A stretch of 64,000 nucleotides of DNA from Paraburkholderia domus (lineage in GTDB: Bacteria; Pseudomonadota; Gammaproteobacteria; Burkholderiales; Burkholderiaceae), in contig NZ_CAJNAT010000003.1 of NCBI RefSeq assembly GCF_905220705.1, positions 434,001 through 498,000 on the forward strand, read 5' to 3'. The position numbers were made by a program, and so were the translations under genes. The stretch's first letter is position 1; every line of letters starts with the position of its first letter. Positions 55,461-64,000 of the stretch are shown here, piece by piece. Below the pieces are notes generated by a model. That model had not been told where the DNA came from and made no database searches. It saw only the letters and a program-made list of their open reading frames with translations.

Positions 55461-56210
55461 TCACTGCCCGGCCTTGCTCTCGTACTCCGCTAGCACACGC
55501 TTGGCCGGGCCATCCATCACCACTTCGCCCTTGCGCAACCAGATGACGCGCTCGCAGAACGATTCGAGCATCTCAAGACTGTGGCTCGAGAACACAAGAA
55601 TCTTCCCTTGCTCCATGAACTCGTGCATGCGTCGCTTGGCCTTGTTGGCAAACTGCACGTCACCGGCGCCCATGACTTCGTCAAGCAGCAGGATTTCGGG
55701 GTTGATCGCCGTCGATACGGAAAACGCGAGGCGAATAAACATACCGGCCGAGTAGGTCTTCACCGGATAATCGAGAAACTCTCCAAGCTCGGAGAACTCG
55801 CCGATCTGCTGGATCCGCTCCTCTACCTCTGTCGGCGTGAGTCCGAGCAGCATGCCGCGAATGCGGATGTTGTCCCAGCCCGTCTGGGTCATCTCGAACC
55901 CCGTCGCGAGTTCGAACATCGCCGAGACGTGCCCGCTAATGCGCGCTTCACCCGACGTCGGCGGATAAATGCCGGCCATTACTTTCAGGATCGTACTTTT
56001 GCCGGCGCCATTGAGGCCGATCAAGCCAACGCGCTCGCCGTGCTCGATCTCCAGCGACACCCCCTTGAGTGCGTGCACGACGCGACGCTCGCTTGTTTGC
56101 TTGTTACGCCGCAAGGCATTGGCCAGCGCCGATTTCAAGCTATCCTGCCGAGCGGATACGTCGAAACGCACACCCACGTCGCGCAGGCTAATCTTCAATT
56201 CTTGTGTCAT
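55461..56210 (-). CDS. wzt: O-antigen ABC transporter ATP-binding protein Wzt, short form
   Basis: A 249-residue ATPase. Walker A GLNGAGKST (65-73), signature YSAGM (153-157), Walker B LLLDE (174-178) and the switch His in SSHS (208-211) identify the polysaccharide-export (KpsT/Wzt) branch. It ends right after the nucleotide-binding domain; the C-terminal beta-sandwich of about 180 residues that reads the capped O-chain end in Wzt of E. coli O8/O9a is missing. The start overlaps the wzm stop by ATGA. It powers export of the lipid-linked polymer across the inner membrane. Confidence 0.96.
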   Translation of the reverse strand: MTQELKISLRDVGVRFDVSARQDSLKSALANALRRNKQTSERRVVHALKGVSLEIEHGERVGLIGLNGAGKSTILKVMAGIYPPTSGEARISGHVSAMFELATGFEMTQTGWDNIRIRGMLLGLTPTEVEERIQQIGEFSELGEFLDYPVKTYSAGMFIRLAFSVSTAINPEILLLDEVMGAGDVQFANKAKRRMHEFMEQGKILVFSSHSLEMLESFCERVIWLRKGEVVMDGPAKRVLAEYESKAGQ

Positions 56211-57019
56211 AGCACGTACACGATCCGTTGCGACATCTTCTTGACGACGAGCGCCGCGATAAGCCCCATCACCACGCAATAGCCAAGGGCGACATAGATG
56301 ACCTCAGCCGGCGGCGCGTCGCTATTGAGCAGCGGATAGCGAATGAGCTCCAGCAGGTAATACAGCGGATTGAACATGTAGACGAAAGCCATCCCGCGTT
56401 CCTTCAGCATCGTCACGGTGAAGATTACCGGTGTCAAATAAAACGCAATCTGGATCACGCTGCCGAGCAAGTGCGGCAGATCGCGAAACCGCACGCCTAT
56501 GTGCGCGACGATTACGAGATGAAAGAAGTTGATCAACAGGAACAGCACGAAGCACGGCAGCACCCAGAGCGCACCCCATCCAATCGGACGCTGGTACAAC
56601 GCCATGCACACGAAGAACACTAGGATGCCTACTAAAAAGATGACGACGAACGGCACCATCGCCCTGTAGAGATAGATGGTCTTCGGAAACGGAAATTGCT
56701 TGATGTAGCCTTCTGCGACGATGAATGCATTGGCCCCTTCCACGAGGGACGAGCCAATGAAAGCCCACACCACCAGACCCAGCGTGAGGAACGGCAGGAA
56801 CTCGTTCATTGGCTGATGGAAGAGACGTCCGTAGATCAGGCCAATCGAGGCGATGATCGCGGCCAGATTAATGAGAATCCACGCAGGACCCAGAACCGAA
56901 CTCCGGAAACGGCTCTTGACGTCCTGGAGTCCCATGTGAACCCAGACCCGCCAGAGCTTTGCAGCGCTGACAAACTCCGCCAGAGACGGACGAGCGCTGG
57001 CGCTGTTATACGTGATCAT
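56207..57019 (-). CDS. wzm: O-antigen ABC transporter permease Wzm
   Basis: A 270-residue ABC-2-type permease with six hydrophobic helices and the amphipathic N-terminal block (DVKSRFRSSVLGPAW) common to Wzm/KpsM. Late motif FYLTPVIFTVTMLKE and FNPLYYLLELIR are also characteristic. It pairs with Wzt to export undecaprenyl-linked O-polysaccharide. Its start lies inside the end of the GNAT gene (14-base overlap), so it is coupled to amino-sugar synthesis upstream. Confidence 0.95.
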   Translation of the reverse strand: MITYNSASARPSLAEFVSAAKLWRVWVHMGLQDVKSRFRSSVLGPAWILINLAAIIASIGLIYGRLFHQPMNEFLPFLTLGLVVWAFIGSSLVEGANAFIVAEGYIKQFPFPKTIYLYRAMVPFVVIFLVGILVFFVCMALYQRPIGWGALWVLPCFVLFLLINFFHLVIVAHIGVRFRDLPHLLGSVIQIAFYLTPVIFTVTMLKERGMAFVYMFNPLYYLLELIRYPLLNSDAPPAEVIYVALGYCVVMGLIAALVVKKMSQRIVYVL

Positions 57020-57515
57020 TGATGCTTCGCTCCATTGTGATCATGCCGTCGGCGCGCGAGACCTCGGTGAAACCTAGCTGCACATAGAGGCGCCGGGCGT
57101 GCTCGTTGGTGTCGCGCACCAGCAGGTACACCGACGCCAGTCCGAGCGCTTCGCGCGCAAACCTCATCAGCGCCTCGATCCCCCGGCGCATCAACCCCTG
57201 CCCCTTGAATTCCGGCGCGACTACAAAGCGCCCGATCTCAGCCTTGCTCGCCCCGGCGTCGATCCCATAGATCGCCACCTGGCCGATACGCGAGTGCGTC
57301 GCCGCATCTTCGACGATGAATACCAGATCGTCCGCTTTGTCGAGGTAACGCGTGAACCAGCCGGCGTGCTGATCCCACTGAAGCACGTCGGCGGTGCCGA
57401 ATTGCTGACGCGCGCCGTCCCGGTTGCGCCATGCGAGCGTGGACGGCAGATCAGCCTCGTCGAGCAGCCTCAACTGGAGATTGCCAGTTACAAACGGCGG
57501 ATAGGCTTGCTTCAT
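57006..57515 (-). CDS. GNAT-family N-acetyltransferase, amino-sugar type
   Basis: A 169-residue GNAT enzyme. LQLRLLDEADLPSTLAWRNR at the start, the acetyl-CoA loop VVAPEFKGQGLMRRG and the C-terminal NEHARRLYVQLGF are standard. Relatives such as WecD and PseH acetylate nucleotide-linked 4-amino sugars. The gene overlaps the DegT gene by ATGA, so it most likely acetylates that enzyme's product. Ribosomal-protein acetylation is a less likely alternative given the context. Confidence 0.9.
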   Translation of the reverse strand: MKQAYPPFVTGNLQLRLLDEADLPSTLAWRNRDGARQQFGTADVLQWDQHAGWFTRYLDKADDLVFIVEDAATHSRIGQVAIYGIDAGASKAEIGRFVVAPEFKGQGLMRRGIEALMRFAREALGLASVYLLVRDTNEHARRLYVQLGFTEVSRADGMITMERSINDHV

Positions 57516-58642
57516 GCCGCGGCGTAGCGACTCACGAGGCTCGCTACCAGCTCGACATCCTTGCGCGTAACACCCATGTGCATTGGCAGCGACAGGATTT
57601 CTTTGCTGGCCTGATGCGACTTCGGGCACTGACCCTTGCCGTGTGCGTACATCCGGTACTCAGTGTTATCGCGGTAATGCACGCCCGGATAGACTTCGTG
57701 CTCGTTCAGCGCGAGCATCAATTCGTCGCGATTCTTGACACGAATCTGGAACAGATGGCGTGACGATTCGCAACCCTTGGTGATCGGCACGAGACGCACG
57801 TTGGCGTGACCGCCCAGCAACTCTTCGTACCAGCTCGCCAATTGGCGGCGATACGAGTTGTCGTTGTCCAGATACTTGAGCTGCACAAGACCAATAGCGG
57901 CCATGATCGAGTTGCCGTGATACTTGAACCCGACTTCCTCGACGTCGTACATCCACTTGTACGCGCCTTGCGAAGCCGTACGCGCGTACGTGTCCTTGTT
58001 GATGCCGAGCCAGCTCATCTTGCGTGCGCGCGCATCGTCTTCCGCGTCGCGGAAGCAGATCATGCCCGAGTCAGCCGTCGGCAAGTTCTTGACTGCCTGG
58101 AAGCTGAACACTGTCACGTCCGCATCATGGCCGACATGCTTGCCATGGAAGCGCGTGCCCGACATATGCGCCGCGTCGAGAATCAGTGCGAGGCCGCGGT
58201 CGCGACACAACTTCAGCACGCGCTCATACTGGCCGACATTGCCGCCGACACCGACATAGATCACTGCGCGCGTACGATCGGTAATGCTCGCTTCGATGCT
58301 TTCCGGATCCAGACAGAGCGAATCGTCGACGTCGGCGAACACCGGTGAGAGTCGCGAATAAAGAATCGCGTGATTCGACGACACGAAGGTCAGCGGGGTC
58401 GTGATGACTTCGTCGCCATCGACCCAGTTGTGCTTGGTCTTCAGGAGTTCAAAGGCCAGGTGCAAGCCAACGGTGTTCGAGCTCAGAAAGTGCGCATTCG
58501 GTAAGCCCGTGTAGGCCTTCCATGCTTCTTCGAACTGATTGGTCTTGAAACCAAGTCCGGTCCAGCCCTTCTCGAGGCACTCCTTGATTTCGTCGAGGCA
58601 TTCTTGAATGCGGAAATTTGGTACGAATAGCTGAATTGCCAT
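57512..58642 (-). CDS. DegT/DnrJ/EryC1 aminotransferase, third type (dTDP-sugar)
   Basis: A 376-residue PLP enzyme. The PLP lysine is K185 in SFQAVKNLP, with D156 in LILDAAHMSG; here the usual His is present, unlike the two VioA-like copies. It should act on a dTDP-keto-deoxy sugar from RmlA/RmlB, and its product would be acetylated by the neighbouring GNAT, as in the WecE/WecD pair. No 3,4-ketoisomerase (FdtA type) is visible, so a 4-amino sugar is more likely than a 3-amino one. GGAG precedes the ATG at 58642. Confidence 0.92.
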   Translation of the reverse strand: MAIQLFVPNFRIQECLDEIKECLEKGWTGLGFKTNQFEEAWKAYTGLPNAHFLSSNTVGLHLAFELLKTKHNWVDGDEVITTPLTFVSSNHAILYSRLSPVFADVDDSLCLDPESIEASITDRTRAVIYVGVGGNVGQYERVLKLCRDRGLALILDAAHMSGTRFHGKHVGHDADVTVFSFQAVKNLPTADSGMICFRDAEDDARARKMSWLGINKDTYARTASQGAYKWMYDVEEVGFKYHGNSIMAAIGLVQLKYLDNDNSYRRQLASWYEELLGGHANVRLVPITKGCESSRHLFQIRVKNRDELMLALNEHEVYPGVHYRDNTEYRMYAHGKGQCPKSHQASKEILSLPMHMGVTRKDVELVASLVSRYAAA

Positions 58643-58664
58643 GAAAGTCTCCTCGCGAGTCAGG

Positions 58665-59216
58665 CTAATTAAATAATTCGGCGTCGGCAAGCGCGGGCGC
58701 GGCAGCGTCTTTTTTGGACAGCACCGGCTCGCCCTCGAACGGCCATTCAATTCCAATCGCGGGATCGTTCCACCCCAGCGAACGCTCGAATTCAGGAGCG
58801 TAGTAGTCGGTCGTCTTGTACAGGAATTCCGCGAATTCCGACTGCACGACAAAGCCGTGCGCGAAACCCTCGGGAATCCACAATTGGCGCTTGTTTTCGG
58901 CCGACAGTTCGACACCCACCCACTTGCCGAACCGGGGCGAGCTGCGGCGGATGTCGACCGCCACGTCGAACACGCGTCCGCTCACCACACGCACTAGCTT
59001 GCCCTGCGGCTGACTGATCTGGTAGTGCAGGCCGCGCAACACGTTGCGTGCCGAACGCGAATGATTGTCCTGCACGAACTCTCGCGTAATTCCGGTGGCC
59101 TCTGCGAAAGCCCTAGCGTTGAAACTCTCGTAAAAGAAGCCGCGATCGTCGCCAAACACCTTCGGCTCGAGAATGACGACTTCCGGCAGCACGGTCGGAA
59201 CGGCGGTCAGGTTCAT
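58665..59216 (-). CDS. rmlC: dTDP-4-dehydrorhamnose 3,5-epimerase
   Basis: A 183-residue cupin enzyme, third step of dTDP-L-rhamnose synthesis. Motifs: [12 protein letters not shown] (21-32), [16 protein letters not shown] (51-66) with catalytic His64, and [10 protein letters not shown] (113-122). Length is normal. The start overlaps the rmlA stop by ATGA. Confidence 0.98.
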   Translation of the reverse strand: MNLTAVPTVLPEVVILEPKVFGDDRGFFYESFNARAFAEATGITREFVQDNHSRSARNVLRGLHYQISQPQGKLVRVVSGRVFDVAVDIRRSSPRFGKWVGVELSAENKRQLWIPEGFAHGFVVQSEFAEFLYKTTDYYAPEFERSLGWNDPAIGIEWPFEGEPVLSKKDAAAPALADAELFN

Positions 59217-60094
59217 GCAACAGACTCCTGAAGAATGCGTTGCAAATAGACACCGTAGCCGTTCTTGGCGAGGGGCTTGGCCAGCGCTTCGAGGTCTTCC
59301 GCGGAAATCCAGCGATTGCGGAATGCGATCTCTTCGGGGCACGCGACCATGAGACCCTGGCGCTTTTGCAGCGTGGCGATAAAGACGGCGGCATCCTGCA
59401 GCGAATCGTGCGTGCCGGTATCGAGCCAGGCGTAGCCGCGGCCCATGATCTCAACGTTCAAACGGCCGTTGCGCAGGTAGTGCAGATTGACGTCGGTGAT
59501 TTCGAGCTCACCGCGCGCCGACGGACGAATGCCCGCCGCGATATCGCACACGTCGGTGTCGTAGAAATACAAACCGGTCACCGCGTAGCTGGAACGGGGC
59601 GACTTGGGTTTTTCTTCGAGCGAAACCGCGCGGAAGTCCTTGTCGAACTCGACCACGCCGTAACGCTCGGGGTCATGCACGTGGTAGGCAAACACGGTCG
59701 CGCCCTGCTCCTGCGAGGTGGCATGCTGCAACTGCCCCAGCAGATCGTGGCCGTGAAAAATGTTATCTCCGAGAATCAGCGCCGACGGATCGTTTCCCAC
59801 GAAATCCCGGCCGATAATGAACGCCTGTGCGAGGCCATCCGGCGAGGGCTGCACCGCATACTGCAGGTTCAAGCCCCAGCGCGCGCCATCGCCCAGCAGT
59901 TCCTCGAACCGCGGCGTATCCTGCGGCGTGGAAATAATGAGGATGTCGCGGATTCCGGCCAGCATCAGCGTGCTGAGCGGATAATAGATCATCGGCTTGT
60001 CGTACACCGGCAGCAACTGCTTCGACACCGAACGCGTAATGGGATAAAGGCGGGTGCCGGAACCACCTGCCAGGATGATGCCTTTTCGTTTCAT
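59213..60094 (-). CDS. rmlA: Glucose-1-phosphate thymidylyltransferase
   Basis: A 293-residue nucleotidyltransferase making dTDP-glucose, the common precursor for rhamnose and the amino sugars of this cluster. Signature [14 protein letters not shown] (5-18), [18 protein letters not shown] (24-41, read in overlapping parts) and the metal-binding LGDNIF are intact. The ATG at 60094 gives the standard length. It follows rmlD by 33 bases. Confidence 0.98.
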   Translation of the reverse strand: MKRKGIILAGGSGTRLYPITRSVSKQLLPVYDKPMIYYPLSTLMLAGIRDILIISTPQDTPRFEELLGDGARWGLNLQYAVQPSPDGLAQAFIIGRDFVGNDPSALILGDNIFHGHDLLGQLQHATSQEQGATVFAYHVHDPERYGVVEFDKDFRAVSLEEKPKSPRSSYAVTGLYFYDTDVCDIAAGIRPSARGELEITDVNLHYLRNGRLNVEIMGRGYAWLDTGTHDSLQDAAVFIATLQKRQGLMVACPEEIAFRNRWISAEDLEALAKPLAKNGYGVYLQRILQESVA

Positions 60095-60127
60095 GATGGA
60101 TCCTTCGGGTATGCGATGGAGGCACAA

Positions 60128-61069
60128 TCAGCCGAGCAACCGGTGTCCCTCGACAAACGCGGCAAGCACGCGATCCACGCCTTCGCGCCAATCGGGGAGG
60201 TCGATATTCAAGGCCGCGCGCAGTTTCGACGTATCCAGCCGCGAATTGGCGGGACGCGCTGCCGCGCTGCCGTACTCGGCGGCTGCGATCGGCAAAATGT
60301 CTTCCGGCTTGACCGCAATCGGAACGCCGGCATCGGCGAGCGTTTCGACAATATGGCGCGCGTACCCGTGCCAGTTGGTTTCACCCTGAGCGGCAAGGTG
60401 GTACACGCCGCTTGCCATGAGCGAGGCGCCGTTCAGATACTGGTGCACGGCGAGCGCCGTCACTTCCGCCAGCAGCGATGCGGGCGTTGGCGCGCCGACC
60501 TGATCTACGACCACGGACAACGACGTGCGGCTGCGCGCGGCACGTGCGATCGACTTGAGGAAGTTGCCGCCCTGCAAGCCGAAGACCCAGCTAGTCCGGA
60601 AAATCCAGTGCGCCACGTCCACATTCTGTACCGCGATCTCGCCGTCGAGCTTCGAACGGCCATACGCGGACAACGGCGCAGTCGCGTCGTCTTCCAGGTA
60701 CGAGCCCGCCTTGGCCCCGTCGAATACGTAATCTGTCGAGTAGTGAACCATCAAACCGCCGAGCGCCTTGGCCTCGGCCGCAAGCAGCCCCGGCGCCGTC
60801 GCATTGACGGCGTGCGCGAGATCAGGCGACGTTTCCGCCGCATCGACGGCGGTGTAACCACCGGCGTTGACGATGACTTGCGGCTTGACGGAACGCACCG
60901 TTGCCACAATCTGTTCCGCGGATGTCAGGTCGCAGGTGTCGCGCCCAACGGCAACCAGACGACCGACCAGCGATAGGCTCCGGCACAATTCCACCCCCAG
61001 TTGCCCATGGGCGCCAACTACGAGAATCGTGCCAGTCTCGCCATCAGACCGCGACTCAAGGTCACGCAT
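60128..61069 (-). CDS. rmlD: dTDP-4-dehydrorhamnose reductase
   Basis: A 313-residue reductase, final step of dTDP-L-rhamnose synthesis. [10 protein letters not shown] (19-28) binds the dinucleotide, YSTDYVFDG and YGRSKLDGE supply the catalytic Tyr and Lys. About ten residues precede the usual N-terminus. The ATG lies in an eight-base overlap (ATGCGTGA) with the rmlB end. Confidence 0.97.
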   Translation of the reverse strand: MRDLESRSDGETGTILVVGAHGQLGVELCRSLSLVGRLVAVGRDTCDLTSAEQIVATVRSVKPQVIVNAGGYTAVDAAETSPDLAHAVNATAPGLLAAEAKALGGLMVHYSTDYVFDGAKAGSYLEDDATAPLSAYGRSKLDGEIAVQNVDVAHWIFRTSWVFGLQGGNFLKSIARAARSRTSLSVVVDQVGAPTPASLLAEVTALAVHQYLNGASLMASGVYHLAAQGETNWHGYARHIVETLADAGVPIAVKPEDILPIAAAEYGSAAARPANSRLDTSKLRAALNIDLPDWREGVDRVLAAFVEGHRLLG

Positions 61070-62114
61070 AGTGCTGACCTACCCACTTCCGGTATTCGCC
61101 GGAAGTAACGTCGTTCACCCACGGCTGGTTATCCAAATACCACTGCACCGTCTTCTTAAGACCGGTCTCGAACGTTTCGGCGGGGCGCCAGCCGAGTTCA
61201 CGCTCGAGCTTGCGCGCGTCGATCGCATAGCGGCGGTCGTGACCCGGGCGATCCTTGATGAAGGCCATCTGGTGGCGATAGGAGCCTTCGGCCTTCGGCT
61301 TGAGTTCGTCGAGCAGATCGCACAGCGTGTGGACGACCTCGAGATTCGTCTTCTCGTTCCAGCCGCCCACGTTGTACGTTTCGCCGGGCGTACCGCGCTC
61401 GAGCACTTGACGGATCGCAGAACAGTGGTCGGTCACATACAACCAGTCGCGCACGTTCTGTCCGTCGCCATAGATCGGCAACGCTTTGCCCGCTAGCGCG
61501 TTGGTAATCATCAACGGAATCAGCTTTTCCGGGAAGTGATATGGGCCGTAGTTGTTCGAGCAGTTTGTAGTCAGCGTGGGCAGACCGTACGTATGATGGT
61601 AAGCCCGCACAAGGTGATCGGACGCTGCCTTGGTTGCCGAATATGGGCTATTGGGTGCGTAAGGCGTTGTTTCGGAAAACTGCGGGTCTTGAGGCCCGAG
61701 CGACCCGAACACCTCGTCGGTCGAAACGGCCAGCATGCGGAACGCAGATTTCTCTGCAGCCGGCAAAGCGCCCCAGTATGCGCGGACCGCTTCAAGCAGC
61801 GTAAAGGTACCAACGACATTCGTCTGCACAAAGTCAGCGGGACCGTCGATCGACCGGTCGACGTGACTCTCTGCTGCGAAGTGCACGACGGCACGCGGCT
61901 TGTGCTCAGCGAGCAGCGAGTCAAGCGCGACACGATCACAGATATCGACCCGGGCAAATATATGCTTCTCGCTTCCTTGAAGCGACTTAAGCGTAGCTAG
62001 ATTGCCCGCGTACGTGAGCTTGTCCACGTTGAGCACAGGTTCGTCGCACACACTTAGCCAATCCAGCACGAAATTCGCGCCGATGAAGCCGGCGCCGCCC
62101 GTTACGAGAATCAT
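61062..62114 (-). CDS. rmlB: dTDP-glucose 4,6-dehydratase
   Basis: A 350-residue extended short-chain dehydrogenase giving dTDP-4-keto-6-deoxyglucose. VTGGAGFIG (4-12), the RmlB-specific STDEVFG (131-137, acidic pair D133/E134) and YSATK (Y158, K162) are intact. It is the first gene of the rml-wzm-wzt operon; AAGGA precedes the ATG. Its product feeds RmlC/RmlD and the DegT enzymes. Confidence 0.98.
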   Translation of the reverse strand: MILVTGGAGFIGANFVLDWLSVCDEPVLNVDKLTYAGNLATLKSLQGSEKHIFARVDICDRVALDSLLAEHKPRAVVHFAAESHVDRSIDGPADFVQTNVVGTFTLLEAVRAYWGALPAAEKSAFRMLAVSTDEVFGSLGPQDPQFSETTPYAPNSPYSATKAASDHLVRAYHHTYGLPTLTTNCSNNYGPYHFPEKLIPLMITNALAGKALPIYGDGQNVRDWLYVTDHCSAIRQVLERGTPGETYNVGGWNEKTNLEVVHTLCDLLDELKPKAEGSYRHQMAFIKDRPGHDRRYAIDARKLERELGWRPAETFETGLKKTVQWYLDNQPWVNDVTSGEYRKWVGQHYA

Positions 62115-62144
62115 ACAAATCCTTAAGGTGTATTCGTGCGCCGC

Positions 62145-62150
62145 AGTATA
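62145..62150 (-). promoter_or_regulatory. Candidate -10 element upstream of rmlB
   Basis: On the - strand the bases read TATACT, 30 bases before the rmlB start, with a leader of about 25 bases. The -35 partner is poor: the nearest TTGACA-like string (GTGACA) is 20 bases away. Confidence 0.3.
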
Positions 62151-62585
62151 AGCAGCGCGCCCCGCCCCTCTGTCACTGCCGCTCGCAGCAACAGCCGACG
62201 CTCTATTTTTGCGGATCCGCGCTCAAACCGATATTGACCGGGGGCGGATGTGTCTTTTAGCAATCGAGCCAAAACACACCACAGCGGGGCGGTTTTTGAC
62301 GCTTGGGGAGCGGAGATTATATGACACCCAGCCCTCAAAACAACGCCCACATACAACTTGATACATCGAACGGGTCGCAAAAGTTCGCGAGCCGGAGCAC
62401 GAAGCACCTGCTGTCGGCGAGCAGCTGGCACGGTCCGCAAAATGTGCAACCGTCAGCGTGCTTTAAGGTCGCATTTACCTGAGACTCTTTCATTGACCAC
62501 CGATCATCGCAAAGCGACTGCAATCATTTCGTAATTTTTATCGTCAGATGCAGCACGTTCGCGGACGATTTCAGCAGACGCCCGC
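62151..62585. other. Intergenic region between rmlB and the rmd-like gene
   Basis: About 430 bases with no supported gene; small - strand frames here have no recognisable product. It should hold the control region of the long rml-wzm-wzt transcript. No T-run terminator for the rmd-like gene was found. Confidence 0.4.
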
Positions 62586-63497
62586 CTAAGCCGCCAACAT
62601 CCACCGCAGCGTATCCATAAACGGAATCGCCTCAACCTTCGGCACCAACGAGCGCAACTTCGCCGGCGACCCAGCCAGCATCTTCACATCCGTTTGTCGC
62701 ACGAATGCCGGATTGACCTGAATCTCGAGCTCATGCCCCGTCAACTCGCTCGCCGCCGAGAGAATCTCGCGAAGCGTGAAAGGCGTGCCAGTACAGACAT
62801 TGACCGTTTCCGCAGCAACCTCCGAGTCGAGCAGCGCCTCATACGCACTCGCCACATACCGCACGTCCGAGAAATCCCGTGCCACATCGATATTCCCGAG
62901 CTCGATCGCCGCCTCCCTCCGCGCGAAATGCTCAACGATCTTCGGCACGAGGAAGTTCGACGTCTGCCCGCGGCCGGTGTAGTTGAACGGCCGCACGATC
63001 AGGATGGGCAGCCGGTCGAACCAGGTCCGCACCATCGTTTCCATTGCCGCCTTGCTGGCGGCGTAGTGGTTCACCGGCGTAAGCGGGAAGGTTTCGTCGA
63101 TGGCGTCGCTAGTGACATTGCCGTACACATTCGCGCTGCTAGCGATCAAAAGCTTGCGAGGCGTATGGCCGACGGCCGCACAGGCCTCCAGCAGATTCAG
63201 CGTACCCATCACGTTGACGCGGTAAAAGTCGAGCGGATCGTTGTGGCCCACGAAGCTGATTGCCGCCAGATGCACAATGTAGTCGGGCCGCACGGTTTCG
63301 ATCACACGCCTGCACGCGTCAGGCGACGTAATGTCGAGCCGAAGCCGGGTTGGCGTTTCAGGCTCGTTGCGCCCGGCCACCGTTTCGATCACGGTATGGC
63401 CACGGCCGAGCAGGTTGTCAACCAGATAGCGGCCAGTGAAGCCACTCGCCCCGGTGACGAGCGTGCGGATAGGTTGCTTCGCATGAAAAGACGACAT
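62586..63497 (-). CDS. rmd: GDP-4-keto-6-deoxymannose reductase-like epimerase/dehydratase
   Basis: A 303-residue extended short-chain dehydrogenase. GASGFTG (16-22) binds the cofactor; the catalytic pair is Y145/K149 in YAASK, and SSANVYG (120-126) and RPFNYTGRGQ are typical of the RMD/GMD branch. RMD makes GDP-D-rhamnose from the GMD product; no GMD is present in the window, so that precursor would have to come from elsewhere. GGAG precedes the ATG at 63497. Other 4-keto reductases of this branch cannot be excluded. Confidence 0.8.
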   Translation of the reverse strand: MSSFHAKQPIRTLVTGASGFTGRYLVDNLLGRGHTVIETVAGRNEPETPTRLRLDITSPDACRRVIETVRPDYIVHLAAISFVGHNDPLDFYRVNVMGTLNLLEACAAVGHTPRKLLIASSANVYGNVTSDAIDETFPLTPVNHYAASKAAMETMVRTWFDRLPILIVRPFNYTGRGQTSNFLVPKIVEHFARREAAIELGNIDVARDFSDVRYVASAYEALLDSEVAAETVNVCTGTPFTLREILSAASELTGHELEIQVNPAFVRQTDVKMLAGSPAKLRSLVPKVEAIPFMDTLRWMLAA

Positions 63498-63690
63498 GCT
63501 TTCTCCGTTCACGAGGGTCATCCTGTTGTGTTGCAATATCGCGCGTGCCACTTGCCGTGCCGCTTACTGACGGCGCATGCCACGATATCTATGCATCAAA
63601 CGGGCTATTATGTCACGCTAACTTGCTGCACTGCCCAACGCGACACGCCTGGTTCGTAACCGCGTGTATCGAACTGCACCGACTCCCCCG

Positions 63691-64000
63691 ATGACATCCT
63701 CCACTGCTTCCACCGCCGCTTCTACCGCCCTCGCGCAGCCACATCCGCTGCCGCTTGCCTTCGGTGACCTGCAAGGCTGCCGCACGCCGTTCCAGCAACT
63801 GCTGGCCAAAGCCGCGCCGCCCGCCGGCACGCCGCTGTGGTTCGCGGGTGACCTGATCAACCGCGGATCCGAATCGCTCGCCACGCTGCGCGACATCATC
63901 GCGCTAGGCGATCGCGCGGTGCCGGTGCTGGGTAACCATGACCTGCATTTGCTGTCGGTGTCGGCCGGGATTCGCAAATCGAAGAAAGGCGACACGATCG
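63691..64000 (+). CDS. apaH: Symmetrical bis(5'-nucleosyl)-tetraphosphatase, 5' part
   Basis: The frame opens at ATG 63691 and runs off the window after 103 codons. Metallophosphatase motifs are in order: FGDLQGC (24-30), FAGDLINRG (51-59) and [11 protein letters not shown] (80-90), matching ApaH. GDLQGC in place of GDVHGC is a common variant in this family, as I recall it. The enzyme hydrolyses Ap4A to two ADP. It flanks the O-antigen locus in Burkholderia, which fits the location here. Remainder lies beyond the right edge. Confidence 0.93.
   Translation, partial: MTSSTASTAASTALAQPHPLPLAFGDLQGCRTPFQQLLAKAAPPAGTPLWFAGDLINRGSESLATLRDIIALGDRAVPVLGNHDLHLLSVSAGIRKSKKGDTI

Noticed and set aside
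1..64000. Search by eye for CRISPR arrays, tRNA or rRNA genes and intact insertion sequences
   Set aside because: No regularly spaced repeats, cloverleaf-like tRNA ends or complete transposase genes were seen; only the IS256-type fragment was found.

Overview
The window is a high-GC stretch from a beta-proteobacterium, most likely Burkholderiaceae of the Paraburkholderia/Burkholderia type. The evidence is the apaH-flanked O-antigen locus at the right edge (rmlBADC, wzm, wzt ... wbiG, wbiH, wbiI), an order I know from Burkholderia. Nearly the whole window is surface-polysaccharide biosynthesis, in two clusters of different export type.

Region 1 (about 0.5-24.2 kb) is a Wzx/Wzy-type exopolysaccharide cluster, mostly on the + strand. 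It has a WcaJ/ExoY-like initiating sugar transferase, a Wzc-like copolymerase/BY-kinase, a GT2, a Wzy-like polymerase, a secreted beta-helix protein, a Crp/Fnr regulator and a Wzx-like flippase. On the - strand is a small operon (AMP ligase, acyl carrier protein, double-hydrolase fusion) resembling the accessory genes of exosortase-A loci, but with no exosortase in view. After an IS256-type transposase fragment comes a heptose-flavoured module (GT9, HldA-like kinase, GT4, methyltransferase), and then a beta-helix lipoprotein paralogous to the first beta-helix protein. No wza-type outer-membrane exporter is visible. The gaps (8.8-10.8, 16.1-16.9 and 21.4-23.0 kb) hold decayed DNA, including a probable GT2 tail, and one convincing 36-residue membrane peptide.

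Region 2 (24.3-27.2 kb) has a chemotaxis receptor and a WecA/MraY-like phosphoglycosyl transferase.

Region 3 (27.4-63.5 kb, all - strand, transcribed right to left) is a large ABC-transporter O-antigen cluster. Its order of transcription is rmd-like reductase; rmlB-rmlD-rmlA-rmlC; a DegT aminotransferase and a GNAT (first amino-sugar pair); wzm-wzt; a 1273-residue three-module glycosyltransferase; a GT2; an 1151-residue glycosyltransferase fusion; a NeuD-like acetyltransferase and DegT (second amino-sugar pair); GT2 and GT4; a beta-propeller-like protein; two paralogous glycosyltransferase pairs with a further DegT between them; then a GT2, wbiG, wbiH and wbiI. Many neighbours overlap by an exact ATGA, so the cluster is tightly translationally coupled. 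Wzt is short and lacks the C-terminal polysaccharide-binding domain. One duplicated glycosyltransferase carries a 32-residue tandem repeat in a predicted coiled coil, which its paralog lacks.

The O-antigen probably contains L-rhamnose (dTDP route), possibly D-rhamnose (if GMD is encoded elsewhere), and N-acetylated amino-dideoxy sugars made from the RmlB product. The right edge cuts through apaH on the + strand.
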